Source: Acidobacteriota bacterium
GTDB taxonomy: Bacteria > Acidobacteriota > Terriglobia > Acidiferrales > UBA7541
Length of the DNA stretch: 64,000 bases
Assembly: GCA_003223325.1 (NCBI GenBank)
Contig: QHYS01000331.1
Coordinates: 1-64,000, forward strand
Direction: 5' to 3'
The notes beneath the pieces are model-generated. The model saw nothing but the letters and a program-made list of their open reading frames with translations. It ran no database searches and was not told the origin of the DNA. The translations under genes were made by a program, and so were the position numbers. Of this stretch, positions 53,377 to 61,755 are shown one piece after another. Position 1 is the first letter of the stretch. The number at the start of each line of letters is the position of its first letter.

Positions 53377-53907
53377 TCACGCCCGGCGGGGTTGCACACC
53401 CACATATGGCACGTTACGATACCATCCCCGGCTTCCCGCAAGTCCGTATCCTGCTAAATACTTAGATGCCGCAGCGAAGCAAAAGTAATCAGGCTTCAAG
53501 TCTACCCTACGTTCCGACGGCTTATCGAAAAGCGCCACTAACTTCAAGGAACGCGGGCGGGTTTCCTGCAGCCGCTTCAGTAAAAAATCCTGTGTCAGAC
53601 CTGACTGAACTACCGCATCGACCACCAGCACATCCCTCTTCGCCAGGCGTGGCGGCCGGCTGAAATAGATCTCCCGTTGATCGTGGCCGCTCAACTGGAC
53701 GTCCCGAATCTCCGCCCAGACGAAATGGCAAACCACCGGGCAGGAAATGCACCTTATTAAATCCGCTGCAAAAACGAAAGCGCTGTCGAGCATTACCACG
53801 ACGTCCAGCGTCCGGTCTCCATAATCTCGCGATATCATTCGCCCCACTGCCATTACCCGCCGATCGAGTTGCTGAGAGGTGTAAACACGCTGCAGGGCTG
53901 GTTTCAA
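53377..53907 (-). CDS. hpt: Hypoxanthine phosphoribosyltransferase-like protein
   Basis: A 176-residue type I phosphoribosyltransferase in the place normally held by hpt. The fold is recognisable (RRVMAVGRMISRDYGDRTLD, VVVMLDSAFVFAADLIRCIS, LKLVALFDKPSERRVDLKPD). The PRPP loop reads VLVVDAVVQSGLT, where active enzymes have VLxVEDIxDTGxT, so two of three acidic residues are replaced (D to A, D to Q). Activity may be reduced, altered or lost. The start overlaps the tilS stop by four bases. Confidence 0.75.
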   Translation of the reverse strand: MKPALQRVYTSQQLDRRVMAVGRMISRDYGDRTLDVVVMLDSAFVFAADLIRCISCPVVCHFVWAEIRDVQLSGHDQREIYFSRPPRLAKRDVLVVDAVVQSGLTQDFLLKRLQETRPRSLKLVALFDKPSERRVDLKPDYFCFAAASKYLAGYGLAGSRGWYRNVPYVGVQPRRA

Positions 53908-55406
53908 AGCCTTTCCTCCGAGATAATCACTCCTGCGCTAGTTGCCGGTCGGGGGGCAAACTCGTCCGCGACGGGCAGGCCCCGGGTCCAAACCAGCATA
54001 TTGCCGCTCGTTAGAACTGGCCACGCCTCCCGGTCCGACACAGCTACCCGCTTCATCCTCAAGAACTGCTTAAGCTTGCGGGAGCTGCGCCGCCCCTTTG
54101 GTCGGAAGGAGTCGCCGGGACGCCAGTTGCGCAGAACCAAAGGTAGGTCAAGCAGGTCCCTGTCTAAGGCAACTTTGTCTAAACCAGTGTCGCTCCGCCA
54201 GACGTGCCAGTCAACCACTTTCAAGTGGAAGCGCCGCCCGATTTCCGGTACCGCAACCACCGTGGATTCACCGGGATTTCCGAGTTCCACCAGGCGTGAG
54301 AAGGCCAGCGAAGCAGAAGAATTCGCATCCGAACAACCGGCCGCATATCCCTTCGTTTCCCCACCTGTTCGTGAAAACCACAGCCAATCGAAGCTCCTCT
54401 CCACCATCACTCCGGGCAATTCGATCCGGGAGCCGCTCGAGCCGGACACGGCCAAGCCGACCACGCGTCCCACGTGATCGGCAGTCCATTGCCGGCAGTG
54501 GCCGCGCAGCTCCTCGATAATCCCGCGAACCAGACGCTGCGTGATTGCCAAACGCGCCTCCTCAGGAAAACCGACGCCTGAGAGCGGATCCTCATTCAAG
54601 AGCGGGTTCAAGAGATCGGTACAACGGATGCGAAGTCGGCCGCCTTCTCGCTCCAGGAGCGCATCCAGGCGAGCGCGCGTCAGCACTCTCCAGAAGACTT
54701 CATCCTCGCGTGACATTGCCGCCAGCCGGCCCAAATGGTCGACTATGGCGGGCTGAATCTCGCGTTCCAGAATTGGCAACACTTCGTGGCGGAGCCGCGA
54801 GCGCAGCCGCGAACGATCCTGGTTGCTTGCGTCTTCCCTCCATGGCTGGCCCAGATTATTCAAATATTCGCGCAACTCAGCCCGGCGAACCCCGAGCAGC
54901 GGGCGGACTACTTGGCCGTTGACGGGATAAATTGCCGCGAGGCCTGCGGGTCCCGTACCGCGCAAGACTCGTGCCAAGACTGTCTCCGCCTGATCGTCAG
55001 CTGTGTGCGCCACGGCAACGCGATTGATTCGCCGATCTTTCACCACAGCGCCGAAAAATCCATAACGCAAACGCCGCGCGGCGTCTTCCAGGTTCCAGTG
55101 CCGGACACGCGCGACGCCCGCAACATCTTCTCGCGCGGAAAAGAATGGAAGCCCGGAGTGCGCAGCCAATTCAGCGACGAATTGTTCGTCGTCTTCCGAA
55201 TCAGCTCCTCGCAGACCATGATTGAAGTGCAGCACCGCCAGTTGAATTCCCTGCTGCCCGCTCAGTCCCTGCAGAATCCGAAGCAGAGCTACCGAATCCG
55301 AGCCGCCGGAGACGCCAATTCCGACCCGATCGCCCGCCTGCAGCATCCGGTGGCGCGAAATCGTAACGAGGATTCGCTGAATGAGGTTGATCGACACAGC
55401 AGACAC
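53904..55406 (-). CDS. tilS: tRNA(Ile)-lysidine synthetase
   Basis: A 500-residue enzyme that modifies C34 of the AUA-decoding tRNA(Ile) with lysine. The P-loop GIGVSGGSDSVALLRILQGL lies near residue 33, followed by LAVLHFNHGLRGADSEDDEQ, VAVAHTADDQAETVLARVLR and RPLLGVRRAELREYLNNLGQ. The C-terminal domain (LVLRNWRPGDSFRPKGRRSS, KLKQFLRMKRVAVSDREAWP) is complete. GTG start at 55406. Confidence 0.95.
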   Translation of the reverse strand: MSAVSINLIQRILVTISRHRMLQAGDRVGIGVSGGSDSVALLRILQGLSGQQGIQLAVLHFNHGLRGADSEDDEQFVAELAAHSGLPFFSAREDVAGVARVRHWNLEDAARRLRYGFFGAVVKDRRINRVAVAHTADDQAETVLARVLRGTGPAGLAAIYPVNGQVVRPLLGVRRAELREYLNNLGQPWREDASNQDRSRLRSRLRHEVLPILEREIQPAIVDHLGRLAAMSREDEVFWRVLTRARLDALLEREGGRLRIRCTDLLNPLLNEDPLSGVGFPEEARLAITQRLVRGIIEELRGHCRQWTADHVGRVVGLAVSGSSGSRIELPGVMVERSFDWLWFSRTGGETKGYAAGCSDANSSASLAFSRLVELGNPGESTVVAVPEIGRRFHLKVVDWHVWRSDTGLDKVALDRDLLDLPLVLRNWRPGDSFRPKGRRSSRKLKQFLRMKRVAVSDREAWPVLTSGNMLVWTRGLPVADEFAPRPATSAGVIISEERL

Positions 55407-56062
55407 TCGTTAGTATGACCCTTCGCTGAGATTAGGCCCAGAGCATTAGCAGCCGCATTCCGCTAGTACACACAGAATCATCGTCTCGGGAGGGTCTATA
55501 TCATAGACGCAGAAAATGCTGATTCAGTTCCCGCGGATTGGTCAGATGTCCTCTTTATGCGTCAATCGGGCAACCGAGAGCTTCCCTTGTCCCCGGGGCT
55601 TTAGTGTAGCAGGCCCTAAGTGACAATTTCCCTGGAACATAGTGCATCACCTCCGTGTTATACATGCTTACTGGGCTCATTCCGGGTGATTGACCTAGCT
55701 GGGTCAAAGACGACTCCGCATTGCGAGCATGGCGTTTCCATGTCAGCTCGTCAGAGAACAAGAGACCGGCAAAATCTCGACTCCCGATAAAGGGCTATAC
55801 GGAAGCTATCTATGTTTCCTAAATTAAATTGCTTCCGGATGGCTGACACTCGGACAGAACCACGGTGATGGCTGGCATTCATCAGCATCCCCCGGGGCGC
55901 GGGAAGAGTTCGGCGAGATGTGCTGTGCCATCGACTCGTTGACCGAACGTTTCTCATTGCAGTACTCTTGATCTCCGCTGCCCGGAAGTTTCTTCGAGCG
56001 GTGCATCATGAAAAAATTCCACCAAAATTCAGCTCAAATACTTGCCTCCCGAAAGGAGTGTT
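55407..56062. other. Divergent intergenic region
   Basis: A 656-bp gap between tilS (leftward) and the VOC gene (rightward). Short frames on both strands lack coding character. I found no tRNA, hairpin or repeat of note. It is the longest unexplained gap in the right half of the window. Confidence 0.4.
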
Positions 56063-56563
56063 ATGCCTAGAAAAATCGACCCACTCAACAAAAAGCTCTA
56101 CGGCTCGGTAACGGCAATGCTAACGGTGACCGACGTGAAAGCGGCAGCCGCCTTTTATCAAAAGGCATTCGGCTTTGCGAAACGGGGGATCATGAATGGC
56201 CCAGACGGCAAGGCGATCCATGCCGAGCTGACGCTCCGCGGCACGACATTAATGTTGGGGCCGGAAATGTCGCAGATGGGTTCCCGCGGCGCGAAAGCAA
56301 TCGGCGCCTCGCCGACGAGTTTGTATCTGCTGACGGAGAACGCAGACAAGGCGGTTGCCAAGGCCGTAAAGCTCGGCGCCATGCTCAAGGGACCCGTTAT
56401 GGATATGTTTTGGGGCGACCGCTGTGGAACGATTGTCGATCCCGAGGGTTACACTTGGATGGTCGCTACCCACATTGCACAACCCACACCCAAGGAAATG
56501 CAACAGAAGATGAAGGAACAAATGGCTAGCCAGCAGGCAGCCCGCGCTGCGAGTGGCTCCTGA
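56063..56563 (+). CDS. VOC/glyoxalase-fold protein (PhnB-like)
   Basis: A 166-residue protein of the vicinal oxygen chelate superfamily: SVTAMLTVTDVKAAAAFYQK, FGFAKRGIMNGPDGKAIHAE, LYLLTENADKAVAKAVKLGA and DRCGTIVDPEGYTWMVATHI. The C-terminal Met/Gln/Ala helix is unusual but common in acidobacterial copies. ATG 56063 follows a strong AAAGGAG site. A metal-dependent enzyme or a resistance protein; substrate unknown. Confidence 0.85.
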   Translation: MPRKIDPLNKKLYGSVTAMLTVTDVKAAAAFYQKAFGFAKRGIMNGPDGKAIHAELTLRGTTLMLGPEMSQMGSRGAKAIGASPTSLYLLTENADKAVAKAVKLGAMLKGPVMDMFWGDRCGTIVDPEGYTWMVATHIAQPTPKEMQQKMKEQMASQQAARAASGS

Positions 56564-56842
56564 GTAGCATTCCCTTCCGAATTGTCGACGATCCGCCCGT
56601 AATGTACCAGGCGCGAACGGTGTTTCTACATAGAGCGTGTATAGCCACCTTTGTTGTAAGCCGCCGTTCGCGAGCGGTACGAGAAGGTACTTGTGAGATG
56701 CGATGACTGCGGGCAGTGAAGAGGCGCTCTGTTTATTGCAGGCTGTTAAATAATCTATTCCGGACAGGCTGTGCCACCATCTGTCCAAACTTTTAGCTGC
56801 GCCATCGTTTCCGACCGGGAAAGAGGTGGCAATTAAGAGCCC

Positions 56843-57862
56843 ATGCAACCACACAATCCAATCGAGCATGTTGTGATCATCGTTAAGGAGAACCACAGCT
56901 TCGACAATTACTTTGGTTCCTTCCCCGGTGTAAACGGTGCAAAACTTCCGCCGGCGCAAGACCCGCCCGCCGGCGGCGACCCACCACACGATCACGTGGC
57001 ATGGCTGCAGCGGGCGACGCACGCAGTGAAGTCGCAATACAGCGAAAAGGACATTCCCGCATATTTCTCGTTCGCGAGACAATTTACGCTGTGTGACAAC
57101 TACTTCACGGAAGTGGCCAGCCAGTCCGAACCCAACCATCTGATGCTCATCGCAGCGGATTCCCCAATAATCGATAATGCGAACAAGAACCGGACATATC
57201 AGCCGCAGGAGCCTTTCAAAATTCAAACGCTGCCGAAGGCACTGGAGAAGGCGAAACTTACATGGGCTACTTACGGGGACCTTGGCTTCAGTTATTTCGA
57301 GAAGATCGAAGAGCTGAAAGGCAGCCCAAATATTCTGCCGTGGACTAGATTCGATACAGACGTGGCGGCGGGGAAATTGCCGAATGTGTCCTGGATGTAC
57401 GCACCGGGCGGTCCGGTGGAGCTTTCCGAGCATCCTCCCTACGGAAGAAACGCCGGTCAGCAGACGGTCAAGCTAGGGAGCCAATGGACCGCCAAGCGCG
57501 TCCACAAACTGGGTCACAGTAAACTTTGGGGGACCTCAGTGATCTTCATTACCTGGGACGATTGGGGTGGCTGGTACGACCATGTTGATCCGCCCTTGAA
57601 GGACAAGTGGACAGGAGGAGCTCCTGCGAAGGGACCCAGTTACACCAACACGCAATTCAGTTATGGAACCCGGGTCGGGTGCCTGGTGATCAGCCCTTAC
57701 TCGAAGCGAGGAATTGCCAAGGCATTTCATTCGCATGTGAGCCTAGTGAAGTTCTGCGAAGTAACGTTCGGGCTGACGCCACTGAACGCAAGAGATCAGG
57801 CTTCTGACGATATGTCTGATTCCTTCGACTTCAAGCAAAAACCGTTGGCACCGCCAACTTAA
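56843..57862 (+). CDS. Phosphoesterase, phospholipase C/AcpA family
   Basis: A 339-residue phosphoesterase. The metal-site start IEHVVIIVKENHSFDNYFGS is clear, with FARQFTLCDNYFTEVASQSE (second motif), SEPNHLMLIAAD and the late motif VIFITWDDWGGWYDHVDPP. No signal peptide is present, unlike most secreted members, so it would be cytosolic or need another route. ATG 56843. Phospholipid or phosphate-ester cleavage is expected. Confidence 0.88.
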   Translation: MQPHNPIEHVVIIVKENHSFDNYFGSFPGVNGAKLPPAQDPPAGGDPPHDHVAWLQRATHAVKSQYSEKDIPAYFSFARQFTLCDNYFTEVASQSEPNHLMLIAADSPIIDNANKNRTYQPQEPFKIQTLPKALEKAKLTWATYGDLGFSYFEKIEELKGSPNILPWTRFDTDVAAGKLPNVSWMYAPGGPVELSEHPPYGRNAGQQTVKLGSQWTAKRVHKLGHSKLWGTSVIFITWDDWGGWYDHVDPPLKDKWTGGAPAKGPSYTNTQFSYGTRVGCLVISPYSKRGIAKAFHSHVSLVKFCEVTFGLTPLNARDQASDDMSDSFDFKQKPLAPPT

Positions 57863-58011
57863 CAATCTGGCGCAAGATTGGTGGTCGACAACCGGACAAG
57901 TACCTTGGGCGACGACCGGGATTAGTTAGTCCGGATTCTGGTCCAGTCCGTTCTAAGCACAGATCATTAAAGCCGCCTCTGCTATATACTTGCGCAGATA
58001 AGGAGGTGGCT

Positions 58012-58542
58012 ATGCAAAAGACGATTCTCGGCGGTGTCTTGATTCTGTGCGCACTTTCGGCGCAGACGCAAACCAATAGGAACGCGGCGCCCGCAATTTA
58101 CATCGGCGCCGCCGATATCCAGGCGACGCTCAAGAAAGCCCCCGCCGACAGCGTAACCGACCAGGCTATCCGGACGGTGGCCGTTGGTAATCTGAACGTC
58201 GGCGTGGCCGTGGTACATCGCTCGGCGAAAGCCGCCCAAACTTCCGTGGCACACGACGAACTGACCGAGATCTATCACATCCTGGCGGGCTCCGGCACGC
58301 TTGTGACCGGCGGCACGCTGACCAAGCCCGAACGCTTCCCGGCCGATAGCCAAACGGTAAAGGAACTCGCCGGGCCCAGTATGCGCGGAACAGGACTCGA
58401 AAATGGCGTGAGCCGCAAAGTGGGCGCCGGCGATGTAGTGATCATCCCGGCCGGCACGGGGCACTGGTTCAGCTCGATTGATGGGGCCATCGATTACGAA
58501 GTGATGCGCGTAGATCCCGGAAAGCTGTTGTCGCTCAAATGA
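58012..58542 (+). CDS. Exported cupin-domain protein
   Basis: A 176-residue protein with a signal peptide (ILGGVLILCALSAQTQ) and a cupin barrel: VAHDELTEIYHILAGSGTLV with metal-type His and Glu, and AGDVVIIPAGTGHWFSSID with the second-motif His. ATG 58012 follows a perfect AAGGAGG site. Function unknown; members can be binding proteins or simple oxygenases. It lies 149 bp after the phosphoesterase gene. Confidence 0.82.
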   Translation: MQKTILGGVLILCALSAQTQTNRNAAPAIYIGAADIQATLKKAPADSVTDQAIRTVAVGNLNVGVAVVHRSAKAAQTSVAHDELTEIYHILAGSGTLVTGGTLTKPERFPADSQTVKELAGPSMRGTGLENGVSRKVGAGDVVIIPAGTGHWFSSIDGAIDYEVMRVDPGKLLSLK

Positions 58543-58546
58543 TTCC

Positions 58547-58566
58547 CGTCGCGGATCTGCGCGACG
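58547..58566 (+). terminator. Hairpin directly after the cupin gene
   Basis: CGTCGCG and CGCGACG form a perfect 7-bp stem around GATCTG, five bases after the stop codon. No T-run follows, so it would act as a Rho-independent terminator only weakly; it may protect the 3' end. Confidence 0.4.
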
Positions 58567-58900
58567 GCACGTGGTGTAGCTCCCGTGATCTGTTTGTAGT
58601 GGATGCTAATAATAAGTAAAAGTCTAAAAGAAGTGCCGCGTGCCTTGATGGCGGGCTACTCCTCCAGGAAACAAACGCGTAAGTCCTTTGTTTCCTGTCA
58701 CCAGTGACCGGCGCAAAACCCCGTTGTGACCGCCCATTCGGGAGTTGATTTATTTCGGGTCAACATTGTGGCGCTACTCAGAATCTGCCCTGCGACTCTC
58801 GGTATTGCTCGACGGCGCCAGTCTCCAAGCTGGGCAATACTCGCTACGGCGTACATGAGTTAAGCTGAAGGCCTGTGCGTGAGCCCCTGACATCGGCGTT
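58567..58900. other. Intergenic region with strong inverted repeat
   Basis: Apart from the inverted repeat at 58665-58697, listed separately, nothing is recognised. No coding frame is convincing. Confidence 0.4.
58665..58697. repeat. Perfect 11-bp inverted repeat
   Basis: CAGGAAACAAA and TTTGTTTCCTG pair perfectly around an 11-base loop. The AT-rich arms end in T on both strands, which fits a bidirectional terminator, a regulator site, or the end of a small mobile repeat. Confidence 0.6.
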
Positions 58901-60190
58901 GTGATTAGCCAGAACTACCCCAGCGCAGGCCTGGCCGTCAACAATCCCGGCCAGGTACTGTTTGCCAGTCTGATCGGTACGACGATCGAGTTCTTCGACT
59001 TCTACATCTATGCGACCGCAGCAGTACTTGTCTTCCCCCGGTTGTTCTTCCCTGTGTTTGACCCAGCCTCCGCCACACTCGCGTCGCTGGCGACCTTTGG
59101 GATTGCGTTCTTGGCACGACCGGTCGGCTCGGCACTTTTCGGTCACTTTGGTGATCGCGTCGGCCGTAAGACAACATTGGTTGCGGCGCTACTCACCATG
59201 GGAGTCTCCACAGTCGCGATTGGCGCCCTGCCAACCTACAGCACTATCGGCGTGGCCGCGCCACTGCTCCTCGCGCTCTGTCGCTTCGGTCAGGGTTTGG
59301 GTCTAGGTGGCGAATGGGGCGGCGCGGTGCTGCTCGCGGTCGAGAATGCGCCGCCCGGGAAGCGCGCTTGGTACGGCATGTTTCCACAGCTCGGCGCGCC
59401 GGCCGGATTCATCTTCTCCGGGAGTGTGTTCCTGGTGCTTTCCAAGTGGCTCACCGATGAACGATTCTTCGGCTTTGGTTGGCGCATTCCGTTTCTGGCG
59501 AGCGCCGCGCTTGTGCTTGTCGGCCTCTACGTGCGGCTGACGATTACCGAAACCCCCGTATTCCGCGACGCCCTCAGTCGGCGAGAGCGAGTGAGGGTAC
59601 CGATGCTGGTGGTCTTCCGTGAGCACCCCGGCGCGCTGCTGGTGGGCACCCTAGTGTCGCTTGCAACCTTCGTGCTCTTTTATCTGATGACGGTTTTCGC
59701 ACTGTCCTGGGGCACCACCGCGCTCGGGTATAGCCGCCAGAAGTTCCTGGTGATGCAGTTGTTGGGTATCGTGTTGTTCGCGTTGACCATTCCGATCAGC
59801 GCGATCCTGGCCGAACGAGGGCGTCGTCGCACACTCCTCTGTGTGACCTCGGCGATCGGTGTCTTCGGTCTGATGATGGCGCCGATGTTCCTCGCCGGGA
59901 CGTTCGGGGCGGTGATGACGATGGCAGTGGGCCTGTCTTTGATGGGCCTGACCTACGGCCCACTCGGCACGGTGCTATCCGAGCTTTTCCCTACGTCGGT
60001 GCGTTACACCGGCAGTTCGTTGACGTTCAACTTCGCTGGAATTTTCGGCGCTTCGCTGGCACCGTACATCGCCACGTGGCTCGCCAAGACCTACGGGCTG
60101 CAGTACGTCGGTTACTATCTCTCTGCGGCAGCGGTCTTGACCCTAATTGCGCTGCTCGCGACGCGCGAAACGAAGGACGATGCCCTCTGA
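58901..60190 (+). CDS. MFS metabolite:proton symporter
   Basis: A 429-residue, 12-helix transporter of the metabolite:H+ symporter family (ShiA/ProP/KgtP relatives). The family signature ASLIGTTIEFFDFYIYATAA opens helix 1; GHFGDRVGRKTTLVAALLTM is the loop 2-3 motif, and RFGQGLGLGGEWGGAVLLAV is helix 4. The substrate (an organic acid or an osmolyte such as betaine or shikimate) cannot be told. GTG 58901. Monocistronic. Confidence 0.92.
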   Translation: MISQNYPSAGLAVNNPGQVLFASLIGTTIEFFDFYIYATAAVLVFPRLFFPVFDPASATLASLATFGIAFLARPVGSALFGHFGDRVGRKTTLVAALLTMGVSTVAIGALPTYSTIGVAAPLLLALCRFGQGLGLGGEWGGAVLLAVENAPPGKRAWYGMFPQLGAPAGFIFSGSVFLVLSKWLTDERFFGFGWRIPFLASAALVLVGLYVRLTITETPVFRDALSRRERVRVPMLVVFREHPGALLVGTLVSLATFVLFYLMTVFALSWGTTALGYSRQKFLVMQLLGIVLFALTIPISAILAERGRRRTLLCVTSAIGVFGLMMAPMFLAGTFGAVMTMAVGLSLMGLTYGPLGTVLSELFPTSVRYTGSSLTFNFAGIFGASLAPYIATWLAKTYGLQYVGYYLSAAAVLTLIALLATRETKDDAL

Positions 60191-60205
60191 TCAAGTGGGT
60201 TTGAT

Positions 60206-60245
60206 CTCCTTTGGAAGGGTGTTGAACGACCCCTTCGCTAAGGAG
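60206..60245 (+). terminator. Hairpin after the MFS gene
   Basis: Two nested arms pair: CTCCTT with AAGGAG, and GAAGGGT with ACCCCTTC (one unpaired base), around GTTGAACG, starting 16 bases after the stop. There is no T-run downstream. A terminator-like structure of moderate quality. Confidence 0.4.
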
Positions 60246-60809
60246 CCGTGGACCCAAATTACCTTCGTGCGCTCTGTTGGCACACTCTTCTTTCGTGCAT
60301 CCTGAGCCATGGGCCTTGATCGACCATTCGCCCCAGCCAATGGATTGCATTACATGCATGCCCTCTATGTGCGATACTCCACCAAATCAAGCTCTGTGCT
60401 GTCTAAATGATGCATATTGATAATAATTCCCGTTCTTCCGTCGCCGAGATCAACGACGTTGAGCAGATCGGGAAGGCTGCTCGCGAGCCGTCGTATGGGG
60501 AGGTGCGTTTCTGCACAGCCGAAATGTGGAGCGTTAGCAGCGGCGTCATCAAGCAGCTAGGACGTAAACAGGCGTGTCGTTTTCTGAAACCGGGCAATGT
60601 CGCTCGCCGGAAGCTCGACCCCATTCTGGGGACGATTTCAATACAAACATACAAACCGTGGTTGCCCTCACACAACTCCAAAGGATATTAGTCGTGGACT
60701 TCCTGTGCCACCTAGAAACGCGAGTACAATTATTGGTCATCGAGCCGCTAAATCGGAACATACAATTAGAGAGTTGGCTCGAGTGGAGGACAGCAAGGGC
60801 CTTCTTGAA
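60246..60809. other. Gene-free stretch
   Basis: A 94-codon frame at 60407-60691 and an upstream extension of the DUF420-like frame are open, but neither has recognisable features or a good ribosome site. I see no RNA gene or repeat. Confidence 0.35.
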
Positions 60810-61172
60810 ATGCTACATGTAATATCAACTCTGGTGCTCGTGGTTGTCGCGGTGGGACTCTGGCTACGAAGAAGGCGGAACGCAATTCACATTCGGCTGA
60901 TGATTTCGGCTTTCCTCATCGACCTGTCTCTGCTCCTCTATATCGAGTATTCGCGACATGCTGTCCAGAAAGTAGTAGCAAGCACACGCCCTCTTGTCTG
61001 GTTCCACGCAACGGTTTCCGTCGTGGTCCTGCTGTGTTATGTGGTGATGATTCAGTTGGGGCGCGGCGTGCTGGCCGGAAATCCTAGGGCACGGAAGCGG
61101 CATCACATGCTGGGAATTGTGTTTGTCGTCCTCCGCGGCCTGAACTACATTACCAGCTATCTGGTGACGTAG
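60810..61172 (+). CDS. Small membrane protein, DUF420-like
   Basis: A 120-residue protein with four hydrophobic helices (VISTLVLVVVAVGLWL, LMISAFLIDLSLLLYIEY, HATVSVVVLLCYVVMIQLG, GIVFVVLRGLNYITSYL) and conserved-looking His residues before helices two, three and four (IHIRLM, WFHATV, RKRHHMLG). The layout resembles DUF420 proteins, related to cytochrome oxidase assembly factors. ATG 60810 is chosen at the first helix; the upstream open frame is not protein-like. Confidence 0.55.
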   Translation: MLHVISTLVLVVVAVGLWLRRRRNAIHIRLMISAFLIDLSLLLYIEYSRHAVQKVVASTRPLVWFHATVSVVVLLCYVVMIQLGRGVLAGNPRARKRHHMLGIVFVVLRGLNYITSYLVT

Positions 61173-61206
61173 AGAGTGTGGGTGCTAAGCCACTTACCGA
61201 AAATCC

Positions 61207-61755
61207 GTGTGTGCTCAATGGGTCGGCGCGGCACTAGCTCTAAGTCTACTTGCAGGAGTCTCAAAACCTAAAGTCTTTCGGGGCGTTGATTTGAACGCAG
61301 TGCTAACTTGTCGAGCTCTGTTGAGCCGTTGGAATCATAGCCATTCGGGCCCGCACTTCGGCGGCTTTGGCGTCGTATTGGAGTTTGAGGAGAAGATCTG
61401 CGTATGGTCCAAGCAGGCCGTCGGGTCCACAGCATTTTTGGCGTCGCAACTCAAGCGCTTTTACGTCGCCGCTCCGCGCGACAAAGACAAAGCGGCGGGA
61501 GTCAAAATTTACGAAGTTCTTAGCCTCAACGGGCTATGCTGCAACACGAATACTATCCACTCAAATGCAGTCTTCACAGCCTCCGTAGCGGTGACCGGCG
61601 TTCATGGAAACGTAGAGATTGTATTCTTCGCCCGAAGTCTTACCAGAGCGGCGATTTGTTGTACCGCTATGAGCTGCCGTTCTCCGTATGCGGGTCAGAA
61701 TAAGCTCACTTCCCGCCGGGCGACACCACAACGAGGGCGCTTAGTTTTGCGATAG
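61207..61755 (+). CDS. Uncertain open frame (182 aa)
   Basis: An open frame with a hydrophobic start (WVGAALALSLLAGV), a middle section of ordinary composition (KICVWSKQAVGSTAFLASQL, KRFYVAAPRDKDKAAGVKIY) and a Cys/Arg-rich end. The last ~50 bases run antisense into the beta-propeller gene. No family is recognised, and the C-terminus looks out of frame. It may be a decayed exported protein. Confidence 0.25.
   Translation: MCAQWVGAALALSLLAGVSKPKVFRGVDLNAVLTCRALLSRWNHSHSGPHFGGFGVVLEFEEKICVWSKQAVGSTAFLASQLKRFYVAAPRDKDKAAGVKIYEVLSLNGLCCNTNTIHSNAVFTASVAVTGVHGNVEIVFFARSLTRAAICCTAMSCRSPYAGQNKLTSRRATPQRGRLVLR

Noticed and set aside
56249-57433. 394-codon minus-strand frame opposite the VOC and phosphoesterase genes
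   Set aside because: It is antisense to two well-supported genes and has no recognisable features.
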